DNA of 64,000 nt. Origin: Trichobilharzia regenti (taxonomy: Eukaryota; Platyhelminthes; Trematoda; Strigeidida; Schistosomatidae). The stretch is from contig OX235268.1 of the NCBI GenBank assembly GCA_944472135.2, positions 11,662,589-11,726,588 on the forward strand. The letters are read 5' to 3'. The notes below the pieces were generated by a model. That model saw only the letters and a program-made list of their open reading frames with translations. It did no database searches and was not told where the DNA came from. The stretch's first letter is position 1. Every line of letters starts with the position of its first letter. The position numbers and the translations under genes were made by a program. Below are positions 1 to 11,070 of this stretch, piece after piece.

Positions 1-852
1 CAAAATCGCTAACTCTGCATTTCTAATATCTTCGACTCTCAAAGGCCCCACATTCATATTTTCGTATCCCGCAAGATGCATGACCTTTAAATACGTAACA
101 TATCGTGTCAACCACGCAACAGCTTTCAGTAGTTTGTACCAAGAAGAATAATATTTAAAAAGTGGATGTAAACCTGAATGTCTTTCTTGAGTAGATGTTA
201 AACTGACACTTGTCTTCAACTCCAAGGCACACTCGTTTATCGGTGGTTCATCTTCTCTACGAGGCCAAATACTATCAGCCCTTAGCAAGAACTCTGGACC
301 TCTCCACCACTTATTTTTAACCACATTCATATCAATAACTCCTCGCGAGGCTAGATTAGCTTGATTTTTTCCAGACGGTACGTACCTCCACTGCTCAACA
401 GTTGTTAGTTCACGAAGTTGAGATACTCTGTTAGCTACAAAACATGCATATCTTGCTGACTCGTTGCGTATATAATATATCACAGACATCGAATCAGTCC
501 AAAACGTTACGGGATGCTTGGGGTAATCCAACTCTTTACACACCGTTGTGAATAACTGCGCAGCTAGTAAGGCTGCATTAAGTTCTAATCTCGGAATCGA
601 AACCGTCTTTAGAGGTGCAACTCTAGATTAACCCATCACCAGGCTAACATCTATATCATTCCTTAAGGTGGTTCTGATGTATACGGCTGCACCAAATCCA
701 ACCTCAGAGGCATCAGAAAAAACATGGAAGTCAATTATATCATGATTTCTCGACGGCTTAAGTGGACGTGAGACGGAATGTAGATTCAGCATTCTTAAAC
801 TGTTAACCCACCCCTTCCACTCTTCTCTCAGCCTCTCACTTAATGGTTCATC
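1..852 (-). pseudogene. BEL/Pao RNase H region and start of integrase, A left arm (partial)
   Basis: Read on the minus strand from 852 to the window edge this continues the RT frame after a TGA at 853-855. It encodes the connector and RNase H with the FSDAS and PRLELN acidic motifs and the WTDS motif, then the start of the integrase region. A TAA at 628-630 interrupts RNase H where the copy at 54777 has AAA (Lys). The final RNase H acidic position reads QANLASRG where this family normally has an Asp after the Ala. It is cut by the window edge, so the integrase core is not visible here. Confidence 0.85.
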
Positions 853-2049
853 TCACTGTAACCCTTTCCTGCATGTCTCTTGAAATAACCTCCTAGCCGG
901 AAGTAGATAAGGTGCTACTAATCCAAGTGGGTCAAACACGGACGACAACACAGAGAGCACACCTCTCCGAGTAACTGGCTTATCAATATCACCAACACTA
1001 AATCCAAAGGTATCAGAGTTCACATCCCATCGCATACCTAATGTGCGTTCAACTGGTAGAGTATCAACAGGCAAATCTCGTACGGTGGGTGCTCTGTCTT
1101 CTGGATCTATATGCTTCAAAACGTCTAGGCTGTTCGAGACCCACTTAGTTAGACGAAAGCCGGCCTTAGCTAACACTTCAGTGATGCTTGTTGCAAATCT
1201 AACTGCAGACTTATCATCATCGAAGGAGGCTAAACAATCACCCACGTAGAAGCAACAATCTATGACGTCCAGCAAAGCATTAGAACCAAATGTGGACACT
1301 GCCTTTCGTAGAGCAAAATTAGCACAAAACGGGGAGGACGTGGCACCAAATGGATGCACTGTCATCCTATATTCTGACACCTTACCACAAGGACCGTCAT
1401 CAAACCACAAAAGCCTCAAGTGATCTCTGTCACTCTCTGGCACCATCACCTGTAGGAACATTTCCTCAATATCCGCCGCGACAGCAACTGTAAACTTTCT
1501 GAATCTCAGTAGCAGTCCCACTAATGAGCTCACGCAATCTGGGCCACTATACAGATTATCATTTAAAGAGACTCCTTCATGTTTCGCAGAACAATCAAAC
1601 ACCACACGGAGTTTACCTGGCTTCCTCGGGTTAAAGACGGGATGATGGGGCAAATACCACTTCCCTAGCTCACTCTGATCAACTAGTCTTTCAACGTAAC
1701 CCTTCATTATTTGTTTATCGACGACTTCCTTACATTTGGACCAGAGTTCTGCATCTGACAGAAATTTCTTCTGTAAACCCATTAGTCTCTTAAGAGCAAC
1801 TTTCCTATTACAAACCAACTGTCTATCTTTGAATCTCCATGGTAGGCCAACGCTGAAACGCCCGTTTTCGTATTTACAAGAGTCCTCGGCTATTTTAACT
1901 GCTTTTAAGTCTTCTACAGAACGACCCTTCCCTGGGACACCGCAGTCACAAAACTCCTTGTCATACATATTTTTAATTATAGTTTCTAGTTTGTCCCCAT
2001 CGTTTGTAACTAATGATGATATGTGGACTATGGGTATAGGTCCTCTCAC
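853..2049 (-). pseudogene. BEL/Pao reverse transcriptase, A left arm
   Basis: A 398-codon open frame on the minus strand carrying the Pao RT (retrotransposon peptidase A17/RT family). Visible motifs: a WYLPHHPVFNP segment with LRVVFDCSAK, the first catalytic Asp in VAADIEEMFLQV, the HPFGATSSPF stretch, and the core motif, which reads FYVGD rather than FYVDD. The Gly codon is at 1240-1242; the second metal-binding Asp pair is broken, so this RT should be inactive. It is in the same frame as gag-protease upstream (ending 2065) and RNase H downstream, separated only by single stop codons, as expected for a BEL element with one long gag-pol frame. Confidence 0.9.
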
Positions 2050-2064
2050 TGTCCATCCCAGTGG

Positions 2065-3573
2065 TTATTTCGTCGCAAACAGATCATCTCTACCTCCAAA
2101 TCTCTCTTCTAATACCTTGTGAGCTTCTGGCACACTACATCCAATGAGTACTCTCACTCTTCCATCTTGCAGTGTTGGAAGAGGTATGTCACACAGGTAT
2201 GGCTTACCGACAACCGTTTCACGACTAGGTACTATAGCTTCGCCAAGTTTCATACTGGAGGTAGTGTAAGCAGTATCCACTTCCACGGTCTCATCAGTAG
2301 CCAAGGATTCTAACTGAAATGACACTCGCTCACATACTACTGTTTTCGCAGAATTGAAAGTATTTACAACCAAGGGTTGCTTTGGGCCTTTAATACCCAA
2401 GCAACCAGCCAGTTCAGCATCTATCAATGTAACGTCTGAACCATTATCCAACAATGCATAAGTCTCTACTGAAGATATCGGTCCTTTCACCTTAACTGGT
2501 AATACCCCTAAGAAAACTTGTGGGATGTCAAGGGGTCTAGAGATACTATTACAATTAACCGAATTCCCAGGTTCGTTCACTGTTCTCAGAAGTGGGTGCA
2601 TATCCGTTAGACCACTACTTCTTTTATTTGTCGCCTTACAATTCCACTTTGTATGCCCAATCTTTAAACAACGGAAACACAGCCGCTTCTGCTTTGCCAT
2701 TTTTAACCTTTCTACGGGTGACATAGCGATAAAGCGATTACAATCACTCAATTGATGCATGTTATGGCAAACAATACACTCATCCTTTCTCGTTGTGTCT
2801 TGAGACTTCACCACAAATGCCTTCCTTATATTCACTGGTTCCTTAGGTTCTACCTTAGAATGCAAAATGCTGGCGAATTTGCCCATCGCCTGGTTGACAC
2901 TGTCCTTCACCAGTCTAAGAATATCATCAAACCTTGGCTCGATACCCTCCTCCTCTATACGAGAGCTTATTTTTACCCATTTCCTTTGCAGCCGAGTAGG
3001 TAGGCGTCTCGCAATTACCTCTAGGACTGAGCTCGAGTTGAGGTCACTCATGCAATTCATTGAAATCAAGGTATTCTTATAAGTCATAAGATTATCTAAA
3101 AACTTAGTGAGTGCCTTGGAGTCATCTTGAAGTTGACTGCCATTACCTTTGACAGCTTCGAATACGTTCCTTACAATCATCGAAGGTCTTCCAAACCTTT
3201 GACGTAATATGCTCGTAGCCTCAGCGTATCCCTCATTAGGGGGCATGAGCTTACAGGACTGTATAGCTCTTGAAGCATCTCCAGTGCAATACCTCATCAA
3301 ATACATCAATTTCAATTCATCACTTAATAAAAAACTACTCAGCATGATCTCAAACTCCTTTACAAACTGTAAATAATCGGCCGAGTTTCCATCGAAACAC
3401 CGTGGTTCAAATTTAGGGAGTTTGATGTTCCTATTATCCCTGAACGGCGAAACAGTAACATCAACCATGTCATGCTTAACATCAGACACATCGTTACAAT
3501 TAACAGACAAGTCACCATGACTTACTTTCCTGTTTGCATCCAAGACGCTCTGTCCCTTCTTTGACCCAGGCAT
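2065..3573 (-). pseudogene. BEL/Pao gag-protease, A left arm (only gag with its start)
   Basis: This 502-codon frame starts with ATG at 3573 (MPGSKKGQSV) and is the most complete gag in the window. Order: basic N-terminus; DUF1759-type gag core with FDGNSADYLQF, LMYLMRYC and RRLPTRLQRKW; a first Cys/His cluster beginning CIVCHNMHQLSDC; a regular zinc knuckle CFRCLKIGHTKWNC (CX2CX4HX4C); then a DUF1758 aspartic protease with ALLDNGSDVTLID as its active site. It ends at a TAA (2065-2067) in frame with the RT that follows. Role: particle protein and processing protease of an LTR retrotransposon. The leader at 3574-3674 is present but no 5' LTR is left. Confidence 0.9.
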
Positions 3574-3681
3574 TGTTGAACTTGACCGAATTCCAAAAAT
3601 GTTCCAGATATTGCTTGTTCAAAGAGGACTTGACCGGCACCAGGAAAGATGAACGGTGAAAGTTTGGATAGTCACCGTTCA
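3448..3681. other. Palindrome A hinge with a 10-bp hairpin at the breakpoint
   Basis: The spacer holds the start of gag and its leader on the minus strand. At 3650-3659 and 3672-3681 lies a perfect inverted repeat (tgaacggtga / tcaccgttca) around a 12-base loop. The right arm starts inside the second half of this hairpin (ccgttc at 3675). The same sequence, one base different (tgaacggcga), occurs at 3441-3450 in the left-arm gag. This is what a fold-back or template-switch junction would leave. Confidence 0.75.
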
Positions 3682-5057
3682 GGGATAATAGGAACATTAA
3701 ACTCCCTAAATTTGAACCACGGTGTTTCGATGGAAACTCGGCCGATTATTTACAGTTTGTAAACGAGTTTGAGATCATGCTGAGTAGTTTTTTATTAAGT
3801 GATGAATTGAAATTGATGTATTTGATGAGGTATTGCACTGGAGATGCTTCAAGAGCTATACAGTCCTGTAAGCTCATGCCCCCTAATGAGGGATACGCTG
3901 AGGCTACGAGCATATTACGTCAAAGGTTTGGAAGACCTTCGATGATTGTAAGGAACGTATTCGAAGCTGTCAAAGGTAATGGCAGTCAACTTCAAGATGA
4001 CTCCGAGGCACTCACTAAGTTTTTAGATAATCTTATGACTTATAAGAATACCTTGATTTCAATGAATTGCATGAGTGACCTCAACTCGAGCTCAGTCCTA
4101 GAGGTAATTGCGAGACGCCTACCTACTCGGCTGCAAAGGAAATGGGTAAAAATAAGCTCTCGTATAGAGGAGGAGGGTATCGAGCCAAGGTTTGATGATA
4201 TTCTTAGACTGGTGAAGGACAGTGTCAACCAGGCGATGGGCAAATTCGCCAGCATTTTGCATTCTAAGGTAGAACCTAAGGAACCAGTGAATATAAGGAA
4301 GGCATTTGTGGTGAAGTCTCAAGACACAACGAGAAAGGATGAGTGTATTGTTTGCCATAACATGCATCAATTGAGTGATTGTAATCGCTTTATCGCTATG
4401 TCACCCGTAGAAAGGTTAAAAATGGCAAAGCAGAAGCGGCTGTGTTTCCGTTGTTTAAAGATTGGGCATACAAAGTGGAATTGTAAGGCGACAAATAAAA
4501 GAAGTAGTGGTCTAACGGATATGCACCCACTTCTGAGAACAGTGAACGAACCTGGGAATTCGGTTAATTGTAATAGTATCTCTAGACCCCTTGACATCCC
4601 ACAAGTTTTCTTAGGGGTATTACCAGTTAAGGTGAAAGGACCGATATCTTCAGTAGAGACTTATGCATTGTTGGATAATGGTTCAGACGTTACATTGATA
4701 GATGCTGAACTGGCTGGTTGCTTGGGTATTAAAGGCCCAAAGCAACCCTTGGTTGTAAATACTTTCAATTCTGCGAAAACAGTAGTATGTGAGCGAGTGT
4801 CATTTCAGTTAGAATCCTTGGCTACTGATGAGACCGTGGAAGTGGATACTGCTTACACTACCTCCAGTATGAAACTTGGCGAAGCTATAGTACCTAGTCG
4901 TGAAACGGTTGTCGGTAAGCCATACCTGTGTGACATACCTCTTCCAACACTGCAAGATGGAAGAGTGAGAGTACTCATTGGATGTAGTGTGCCAGAAGCT
5001 CACAAGGTATTAGAAGAGAGATTTGGAGGTAGAGATGATCTGTTTGCGACGAAATAA
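3675..5057 (+). pseudogene. BEL/Pao gag-protease, A right arm, 5'-truncated
   Basis: The open frame enters from the palindrome junction (reading PFRDNRNIKLPKF) with no start codon of its own; the first ATG at 3777 is internal. The gag core, both Cys/His clusters and the DNGS protease are the same as in the left arm, apart from Lys to Glu in the stretch before EALTKFLDNL and Lys to Asn just before the gag core (FVNEF). It ends at TAA 5055-5057. Promoter, leader and LTR are absent upstream, so nothing here should drive expression. Confidence 0.88.
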
Positions 5058-6269
5058 CCACTGGGATGGACAGTGAGAGGACCTATACCCATAGTCCACA
5101 TATCATCATTAGTTACAAACGATGGGGACAAACTAGAAACTATAATTAAAAATATGTATGACAAGGAGTTTTGTGACTGCGGTGTCCCAGGGAAGGGTCG
5201 TTCTGTAGAAGACTTAAAAGCAGTTAAAATAGCCGAGGACTCTTGTAAATACGAAAACGGGCGTTTCAGCGTTGGCCTACCATGGAGATTCAAAGATAGA
5301 CAGTTGGTTTGTAATAGGAAAGTTGCTCTTAAGAGACTAATGGGTTTACAGAAGAAATTTCTGTCAGATGCAGAACTCTGGTCCAAATGTAAGGAAGTCG
5401 TCGATAAACAAATAATGAAGGGTTACGTTGAAAGACTAGTTGATCAGAGTGAGCTAGGGAAGTGGTATTTGCCCCATCATCCCGTCTTTAACCCGAGGAA
5501 GCCAGGTAAACTCCGTGTGGTGTTTGATTGTTCTGCGAAACATGAAGGAGTCTCTTTAAATGATAATCTGTATAGTGGCCCAGATTGCGTGAGCTCATTA
5601 GTGGGACTGCTACTGAGATTCAGAAAGTTTACAGTTGCTGTCGCGGCGGATATTGAGGAAATGTTCCTACAGGTGATGGTGCCAGAGAGTGACAGAGATC
5701 ACTTGAGGCTTTTGTGGTTTGATGACGGTCCTTGTGGTAAGGTGTCAGAATATAGGATGACAGTGCATCCATTTGGTGCCACGTCCTCCCCGTTTTGTGC
5801 TAATTTTGCTCTACGAAAGGCAGTGTCCACATTTGGTTCTAATGCTTTGCTGGACGTCATAGATTGTTGCTTCTACGTGGGTGATTGTTTAGCCTCCTTC
5901 GATGATGATAAGTCTGCAGTTAGATTTGCAACAAGCATCACTGAAGTGTTAGCTAAGGCCGGCTTTCGTCTAACTAAGTGGGTCTCGAACAGCCTAGACG
6001 TTTTGAAGCATATAGATCCAGAAGACAGAGCACCCACCGTACGAGATTTGCCTGTTGATACTCTACCAGTTGAACGCACATTAGGTATGCGATGGGATGT
6101 GAACTCTGATACCTTTGGATTTAGTGTTGGTGATATTGATAAGCCAGTTACTCGGAGAGGTGTGCTCTCTGTGTTGTCGTCCGTGTTTGACCCACTTGGA
6201 TTAGTAGCACCTTATCTACTTCCGGCTAGGAGGTTATTTCAAGAGACATGCAGGAAAGGGTTACAGTGA
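5058..6269 (+). pseudogene. BEL/Pao reverse transcriptase, A right arm / block copy 1
   Basis: Continues in the gag-protease frame after a single TAA; the first Met is at 5073. RT motifs are the same as on the left arm, including the inactivating GGT (Gly) codon at 5880-5882 in FYVGD. It ends with TGA at 6267-6269, where RKGLQ would otherwise run on into DEPLSERL in the same frame. These stops are substitutions, not frameshifts; the whole pol remains a single reading frame from 3675 to 8372. Confidence 0.9.
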
Positions 6270-8459
6270 GATGAACCATTAAGTGAGAGGCTGAGAGAAG
6301 AGTGGAAGGGGTGGGTTAACAGTTTAAGAATGCTGAATCTACATTCCGTCTCACGTCCACTTAAGCCGTCGAGAAATCATGATATAATTGACTTCCATGT
6401 TTTTTCTGATGCCTCTGAGGTTGGATTTGGTGCAGCCGTATACATCAGAACCACCTTAAGGAATGATATAGATGTTAGCCTGGTGATGGGTTAATCTAGA
6501 GTTGCACCTCTAAAGACGGTTTCGATTCCGAGATTAGAACTTAATGCAGCCTTACTAGCTGCGCAGTTATTCACAACGGTGTGTAAAGAGTTGGATTACC
6601 CCAAGCATCCCGTAACGTTTTGGACTGATTCGATGTCTGTGATATATTATATACGCAACGAGTCAGCAAGATATGCATGTTTTGTAGCTAACAGAGTATC
6701 TCAACTTCGTGAACTAACAACTGTTGAGCAGTGGAGGTACGTACCGTCTGGAAAAAATCAAGCTAATCTAGCCTCGCGAGGAGTTATTGATATGAATGTG
6801 GTTAAAAATAAGTGGTGGAGAGGTCCAGAGTTCTTGCTAAGGGCTGATAGTATTTGGCCTCGTAGAGAAGATGAACCACCGATAAACGAGTGTGCCTTGG
6901 AGTTGAAGACAAGTGTCAGTTTAACATCTACTCAAGAAAGACATTCAGGTTTACATCCACTTTTTAAATATTATTCTTCTTGGTACAAACTACTGAAAGC
7001 TGTTGCGTGGTTGACACGATATGTTACGTATTTAAAGGTCATGCATCTTGCGGGATACGAAAATATGAATGTGGGGCCTTTGAGAGTCGAAGATATTAGA
7101 AATGCAGAGTTAGCGATTTTGAGGGCTGCTCAGTGGGAGGCGTGGGGTGAGATTGCCAAGGAGGATAGTCCCAATTTCTCAGATTTGAAGGTGCGGTTAG
7201 ATAGATTATCTCCGATAGTTTCCGAAGGGATCGCTAGAGTTGGTGGACGTCTACAAATGTTAGAATCGCCATATGAGACCCGTCATCCGGCCTTATTACC
7301 TCGCTACCATCCAGTCACTGATCTCATTATAAGACACTACCATGTTCTTGAAGGTCATTTGGGTACTTCGCAAGTACTATCAAGTATTCGATGTAAGTTC
7401 TGGATAGTGAAGGGAGGTACCGCTGTCCGTAAAATAATTGATAAGTGCATGGAATTTAAACTCCGAAATGCTCGTCCAGTACAGCAGATGATGGCACCAC
7501 TCCCAGCGTGGCAAGCTTCTGAAGGGAATTATCCATTTGAGTACGTTGGAGTGGATTTGTTCGGACCTTTTGTAGTGAAGAGAGGCAGAACTCTATGTAA
7601 AAGATATGGCTGTTTATTCACCTGTTTGAAAATGAGAGCTGTGCATATTGAGATGGTTCATACGTTAACTACTGATTCATTCGTGCTAGCATTACATAGA
7701 TTTATAAATCGCCGGGGTGTACCGAAGATGATGTTCAGCGACAGAGGGACTAATTTTGTTGGCTGTCACGCCGAGCTTAAAGAGTACTTCGAAGGTCCCC
7801 AAACGAGAGTTCATGAAGAGTTACTGAAAAGGAACATCGAGTGGCACTTCAATCCACCACATGCCAGCCATAGAGGCGGGCTATGGGAAAGACTTATAGG
7901 AATTATCAAGCGTATTTTAAGCTCCATAATTAAAAACCAGAGTTTGAATGACGAAACGCTGGAGACATTTTTTTGTGAAGCTGAACGAATATTAAATGAC
8001 CGGCCGTTATCACCTGCGAGGGACGACGTCAAGGATTTTGATGTGTTAACCCCAAACAAATTATTGTTATTGAGAGGCAACCCTGGCATAGAGGACTCAA
8101 GCGGGGAAGGAATACCTACGATTAAAAGATGGAAACAAGCCAGGCACATGAAGGATATATTTTGGAAAAGATGGTTCAAGGAGTATGTTCTAACACTGCA
8201 AACCAGAGACAAGTGGAAAAAGTTGTGCCGAAACTTAAAGGTTGGTGACATAGTATTAGTAGCAGATAAATGTGCCACAGGTAGGTGGCCTTTGGGAGTG
8301 GTAGTAAGGCTAATCTGTAGTGGTGATGGATTGGTGAGGACGGTTGAGGTGAGAACAAGTTGTGGCATGTAGGTGCGAGATATCAGAAAACTGTGTCTAC
8401 TGGAAGGTGCTGAGAGTAGAGAGTCGGAGGATGAAACACTAGACGATTTTCCAACCTAG
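6270..8459 (+). pseudogene. BEL/Pao RNase H-integrase, block copy 1
   Basis: Same frame as RT. RNase H (FSDAS, PRLELN, WTDSMS) is interrupted by TAA at 6492-6494; the uninterrupted part begins at 6579 and runs 597 codons. Integrase: N-terminal zinc region with H..H in HYHVLEGH, then DKCMEFKLRNA, where the second Cys of the usual CX2C is Phe; catalytic core with GVDLFGPF, FSDRGTNFVG and SHRGGLWERLIG (the D, D, E positions are all present); then the C-terminal domain with GRWPLGVV. TAG at 8370-8372 stops the frame just before VRDIRKLCLLEG, which continues to a second stop at about 8459. The pre-duplication form of the 26-bp target is at 8307-8332, single copy here. Confidence 0.9.
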
Positions 8460-9597
8460 AGCGTCAACCTGAGAAGGGTTGTAGGCGTACTGCTGTAAGT
8501 CCTACAATTCTTCAAAGGGTAGCGCATCAATGAGCAGTCCAATGTGCTTGGTGTGTGATTTTGTACATATGTTCATATCGTATATACTGAATTGATATCA
8601 TTTATCATCTAGCTGTTAGTAATTCTGATTGTGTCCGGACGACTTCCACTTGGATCATCAACCTGAGAAGTAATGTAGGCGTACTGCTGTAAGTCCTACA
8701 GTTCTTCAAGGGTAGTTCGTCAAGGCAGAATCCACCACATTTGATGTAGTGATTGTACATATGTTTGTGTTAAATAGTTGTGTGAGTTCCAATTGTCGTA
8801 ATTGTTGGTTAATCTTGTTTGTGTCCGGACATTCCACAACTTACAATCGTCAACCTGTGAAGGGTTGTAGGCGTACTGCTGTAAGTCCAGCAATTCTTCG
8901 AAGGAATTCCATCGAGACACGATCTGCGAGTTTGTGTGTACTGTTTGTATATATGTGTGGTGTGTCATATCAATTGGTGTTTTTGGATTCACTGTGTTTA
9001 CTTGTTGTTTTCGTACCTTGTTTTTATTGCATAATTTTGTTAAAATTTTCGTCGTGATTACTTCTGAAGTTGTGTCCACTCTTCTACATCCGTGAATGAA
9101 TTGATTGATGTTAAGGAAAGCAGATGGGTCGTATACGCCGGGGAGGCTATTGCTGAGAATGAAATGCACACAGAGATAATTGTTAGCTGTGGTCCCACAC
9201 GCCGGGGAGAGAGAGTGTAAACGACTGAGGCTCGCATACGTCACCGTTACTAGAACTGAGGCAGAATGAGTGACAAGCGATTGCAGTGGTAATTGGTAGT
9301 GAGTAGATAAGAGGATTTACGTAGAGTATCGTGAGGTGCTGCTATGGTCACGTTGCATTCTGCAAGAGTCATTCTCGCAAGTGGCGATTGTGTTGCAAGA
9401 GGATGCCTTTAACTGGAAGGCACAGGTCGTCAGCGATGTGTGAGATTGTGCTGTGAGTATGCTTGTGGTGTGTTGGCTTTTCTGTTTGTTTTCCATTTCA
9501 GCTCTGTCCGTGTGACCCAGGTTCTCGCAATGGCATCCAAGTCAACGTGTATTGGTCGTGATGGAAAAAAGGGTTGGATCCCTTTTTTGCCGGGGAG
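8460..9597 (+). mobile_element. BEL 3' noncoding region with sub-repeats and polypurine end, copy 1
   Basis: Lies between the end of pol and the LTR. The first 450 bases are three sub-repeats (listed separately); the rest is GT-rich with no convincing coding potential. It ends with ccggggag directly before the LTR, a candidate polypurine tract. A fairly long antisense frame over 8720-9244 is kept in all copies, but its composition follows the sub-repeats and I do not call it a gene. Confidence 0.6.
8463..8908 (+). repeat. Three ~195-bp sub-repeats each with a conserved hairpin (copy 1)
   Basis: Units start at 8463, 8657 and 8849. Each opens with a form of gtcaacctgagaagggttg and contains an inverted repeat TTGTAGG ... 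CCTACAA around a 15-base loop (cgtactgctgtaagt), then ttcttcaaagg. Unit 1 pairs perfectly over 7 bp, unit 2 over 6 bp (TGTAGG/CCTACA), and unit 3 has weaker pairing (CCAGCAA). The unit tails share ttgtacatatgtt and gtgtccggac. Function unknown; a structured RNA or protein-binding site in the 3' region of the element is possible. Confidence 0.8.
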
Positions 9598-9953
9598 TGT
9601 CAATGGAGTTGAAGATTGAACGATCAATTCTTGGTTGTTTGCTCAAAATCAACTTCCCCAATTTTCGCGGAGGCATCAATACGACAGTCATCGTCTCATC
9701 GGTCGCTGTTCAGAAAGAAGAGTAAAACATCGTCAGAAGTAATATTATGATTTATTATTGTAATATTTCTTCACAGACCTCAGTGGAAGATTCTTTATAT
9801 GTTGGTGTTACAATAAAGAATTCTCAAGTGACCAATCGGTGTTTTGGTTTTTTTGTCCGTTATTACTAAGCGTTTCTGAAAAACTTCAAGAGACAGCGTG
9901 AGCCCGAGCGTAGCAAGAGCTGGGCATTAACGGTTTACGAGACGTGGCTGACA
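9598..9953 (+). mobile_element. BEL LTR (3' LTR), copy 1, 356 bp
   Basis: Starts TGTCA and ends TGACA, a 5-bp perfect inverted terminal repeat, directly after the purine-rich ccggggag. A related 355-bp sequence with the same limits sits at 20254-20608 upstream of another BEL gag, which supports the boundaries. It contains an aataaag polyadenylation-like signal near 9812. The base after the LTR (9954) is Gypsy protease on the other strand, so this BEL element inserted into a Gypsy element. Confidence 0.85.
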
Positions 9954-10188
9954 CATGTCCAAGAAGGACGTCTGCACATAAATTATGAAGAATGGAAAAT
10001 TTGAATAGATCATAAGTATGGTTTTTATAGCAGAAGGATAGAAAACAATGTCCTTCAGTATGACTAGTGAGATTCGTACTTGCCATTGTGATACTATTTC
10101 GAGACTTATGGACTTTCCAGTTATACTTATGAACAACTGAGGAAGAGATGTAGCTCTCACTGCTTCCGGTATCCATTAGAGCTTGCAT
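9954..10188 (-). pseudogene. Gypsy aspartic protease fragment, copy 1
   Basis: Minus-strand reading from 10188 gives MQALMDTGSSESYIS, the DTGS active site of a retropepsin, followed by about 55 residues ending LCADVLLGH at the BEL LTR. The frame runs on into the LTR as an artefact to 9886. It overlaps the end of the gag frame by 13 bases in another frame; gag and protease are joined by a frame change. The rest of pol is missing on this strand because the BEL LTR interrupts it. Confidence 0.82.
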
Positions 10189-11048
10189 TGATTTCCCATT
10201 GACAGCTGCGTAACAGCATCAGTGAGACTTTGAGGTGGTGAAGCCACAACGAGAGATGAAATTATAGAGTTAACTGAAGATGGACCTTGCTTCGTAGATG
10301 GTGCAGACCTGCAAACCTTCTGAAAATGTCCTTGCTCGCCATAAACTTTGCAAATTGCATCACGGGCGAGGCATTTGGAATGAGGATGTCTACGATTATC
10401 ACAGAAAAAGCATTTGAACTCAACGGCAGCACTGGTTGTTTCATTGACGGAGGGTGTGGAATCTGATGGATGAGATACATCATGTAAAGAAATGGACGCG
10501 CAAGGTGTACCACCAGGATTGTAGTATGACCGCGATTGTTGATGTGCCATCTCTAGAGCTTGTGCTTGATCATATGCTGCTTGAAAAGTTAAAGTAGGCT
10601 GTTCCAATAGCCTCTGGTGTATCATCGAAGACTGTATACCTGAGATGAATGAACCACGTAGTGATTCGTTACGATGTTCTTCGGCTGTAACCGCTCTGAA
10701 TGAACAATCTGTAGTCAGCGACTTGAGTCGACGAACAAACTGATCCAGATTTTCGCCAGATTCTTGTTTACACGTTGCTAACAAGTGTCGAGCAAACACT
10801 TCATTGCAAGGCTGCATGCAGAGACTCTTGAGAGTTTCGATAGCTTCTTGGTATGTTTTGCATTCAGAAATGCATTCGTATACAGAAGTAGAAATATGAT
10901 TGAAGAGAATATGCAGTTTCGAAGGATTTTAGGATCTCATTGATTCAATGAAGTAGGAAAACGTCCCAAACCAGTGATCCCACTTCTTGGCAGCTCAAAC
11001 TGCGTTAGGTTCTACGTCAAACCAATCAGGTCGCAAAAATCGTTTCAT
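10176..11048 (-). pseudogene. Gypsy gag (Boudicca/CsRn1-like), copy 1
   Basis: The likely original start is the ATG at 11048-11046 (MKRFLRPDWFDV), typical of this trematode Gypsy family; two stops follow before the long open part that begins at 10817 (MQPCNEVFARHLL). The core has LATCKQESGENLDQFVRRLK and a conserved TAEEHRNE stretch. Two knuckles: CFFCDNRRHPHSKC is a proper CX2CX4HX4C; the second, CKVYGEQGHFQKVC, has Tyr in place of its second Cys. The LTR lies only 22 bases upstream, so leader and primer site are short. It is the nucleocapsid and particle gene of a dead element. Confidence 0.85.
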
Positions 11049-11070
11049 GAATATTGTAAAATGAATAAAT

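Larger units (their letters stand above)
1..7121. repeat. Palindrome A (BEL head-to-head inverted repeat)
   Basis: Positions 1-3447 are the reverse complement of 3675-7121; paired coordinates sum to 7122 throughout. Both arms are the same BEL/Pao pol and part of gag, so transcription of the two copies diverges from the centre. The 227-bp spacer (3448-3674) is the start of gag and its 5' leader, present only on the left copy. The left arm runs off the window, so its true length is unknown. Both arms share the damaged YVGD and the RNase H stop, so the duplication came after those mutations. Confidence 0.95.

Noticed and set aside
7811..8368. Long minus-strand frame opposite BEL integrase
   Set aside because: Shadow of the integrase reading frame; no motif of its own and broken in the other copies.
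8463..8908. CRISPR-like array
   Set aside because: Only three units of 195 bp with related, not unique, spacing sequence, inside a retrotransposon of a eukaryote.
8720..9244. 174-codon minus-strand frame (and 49021-49662, 56916-57557) conserved in three copies
   Set aside because: It is the antisense of the BEL 3' sub-repeats; conservation is explained by recent duplication, and the protein shows no domain.
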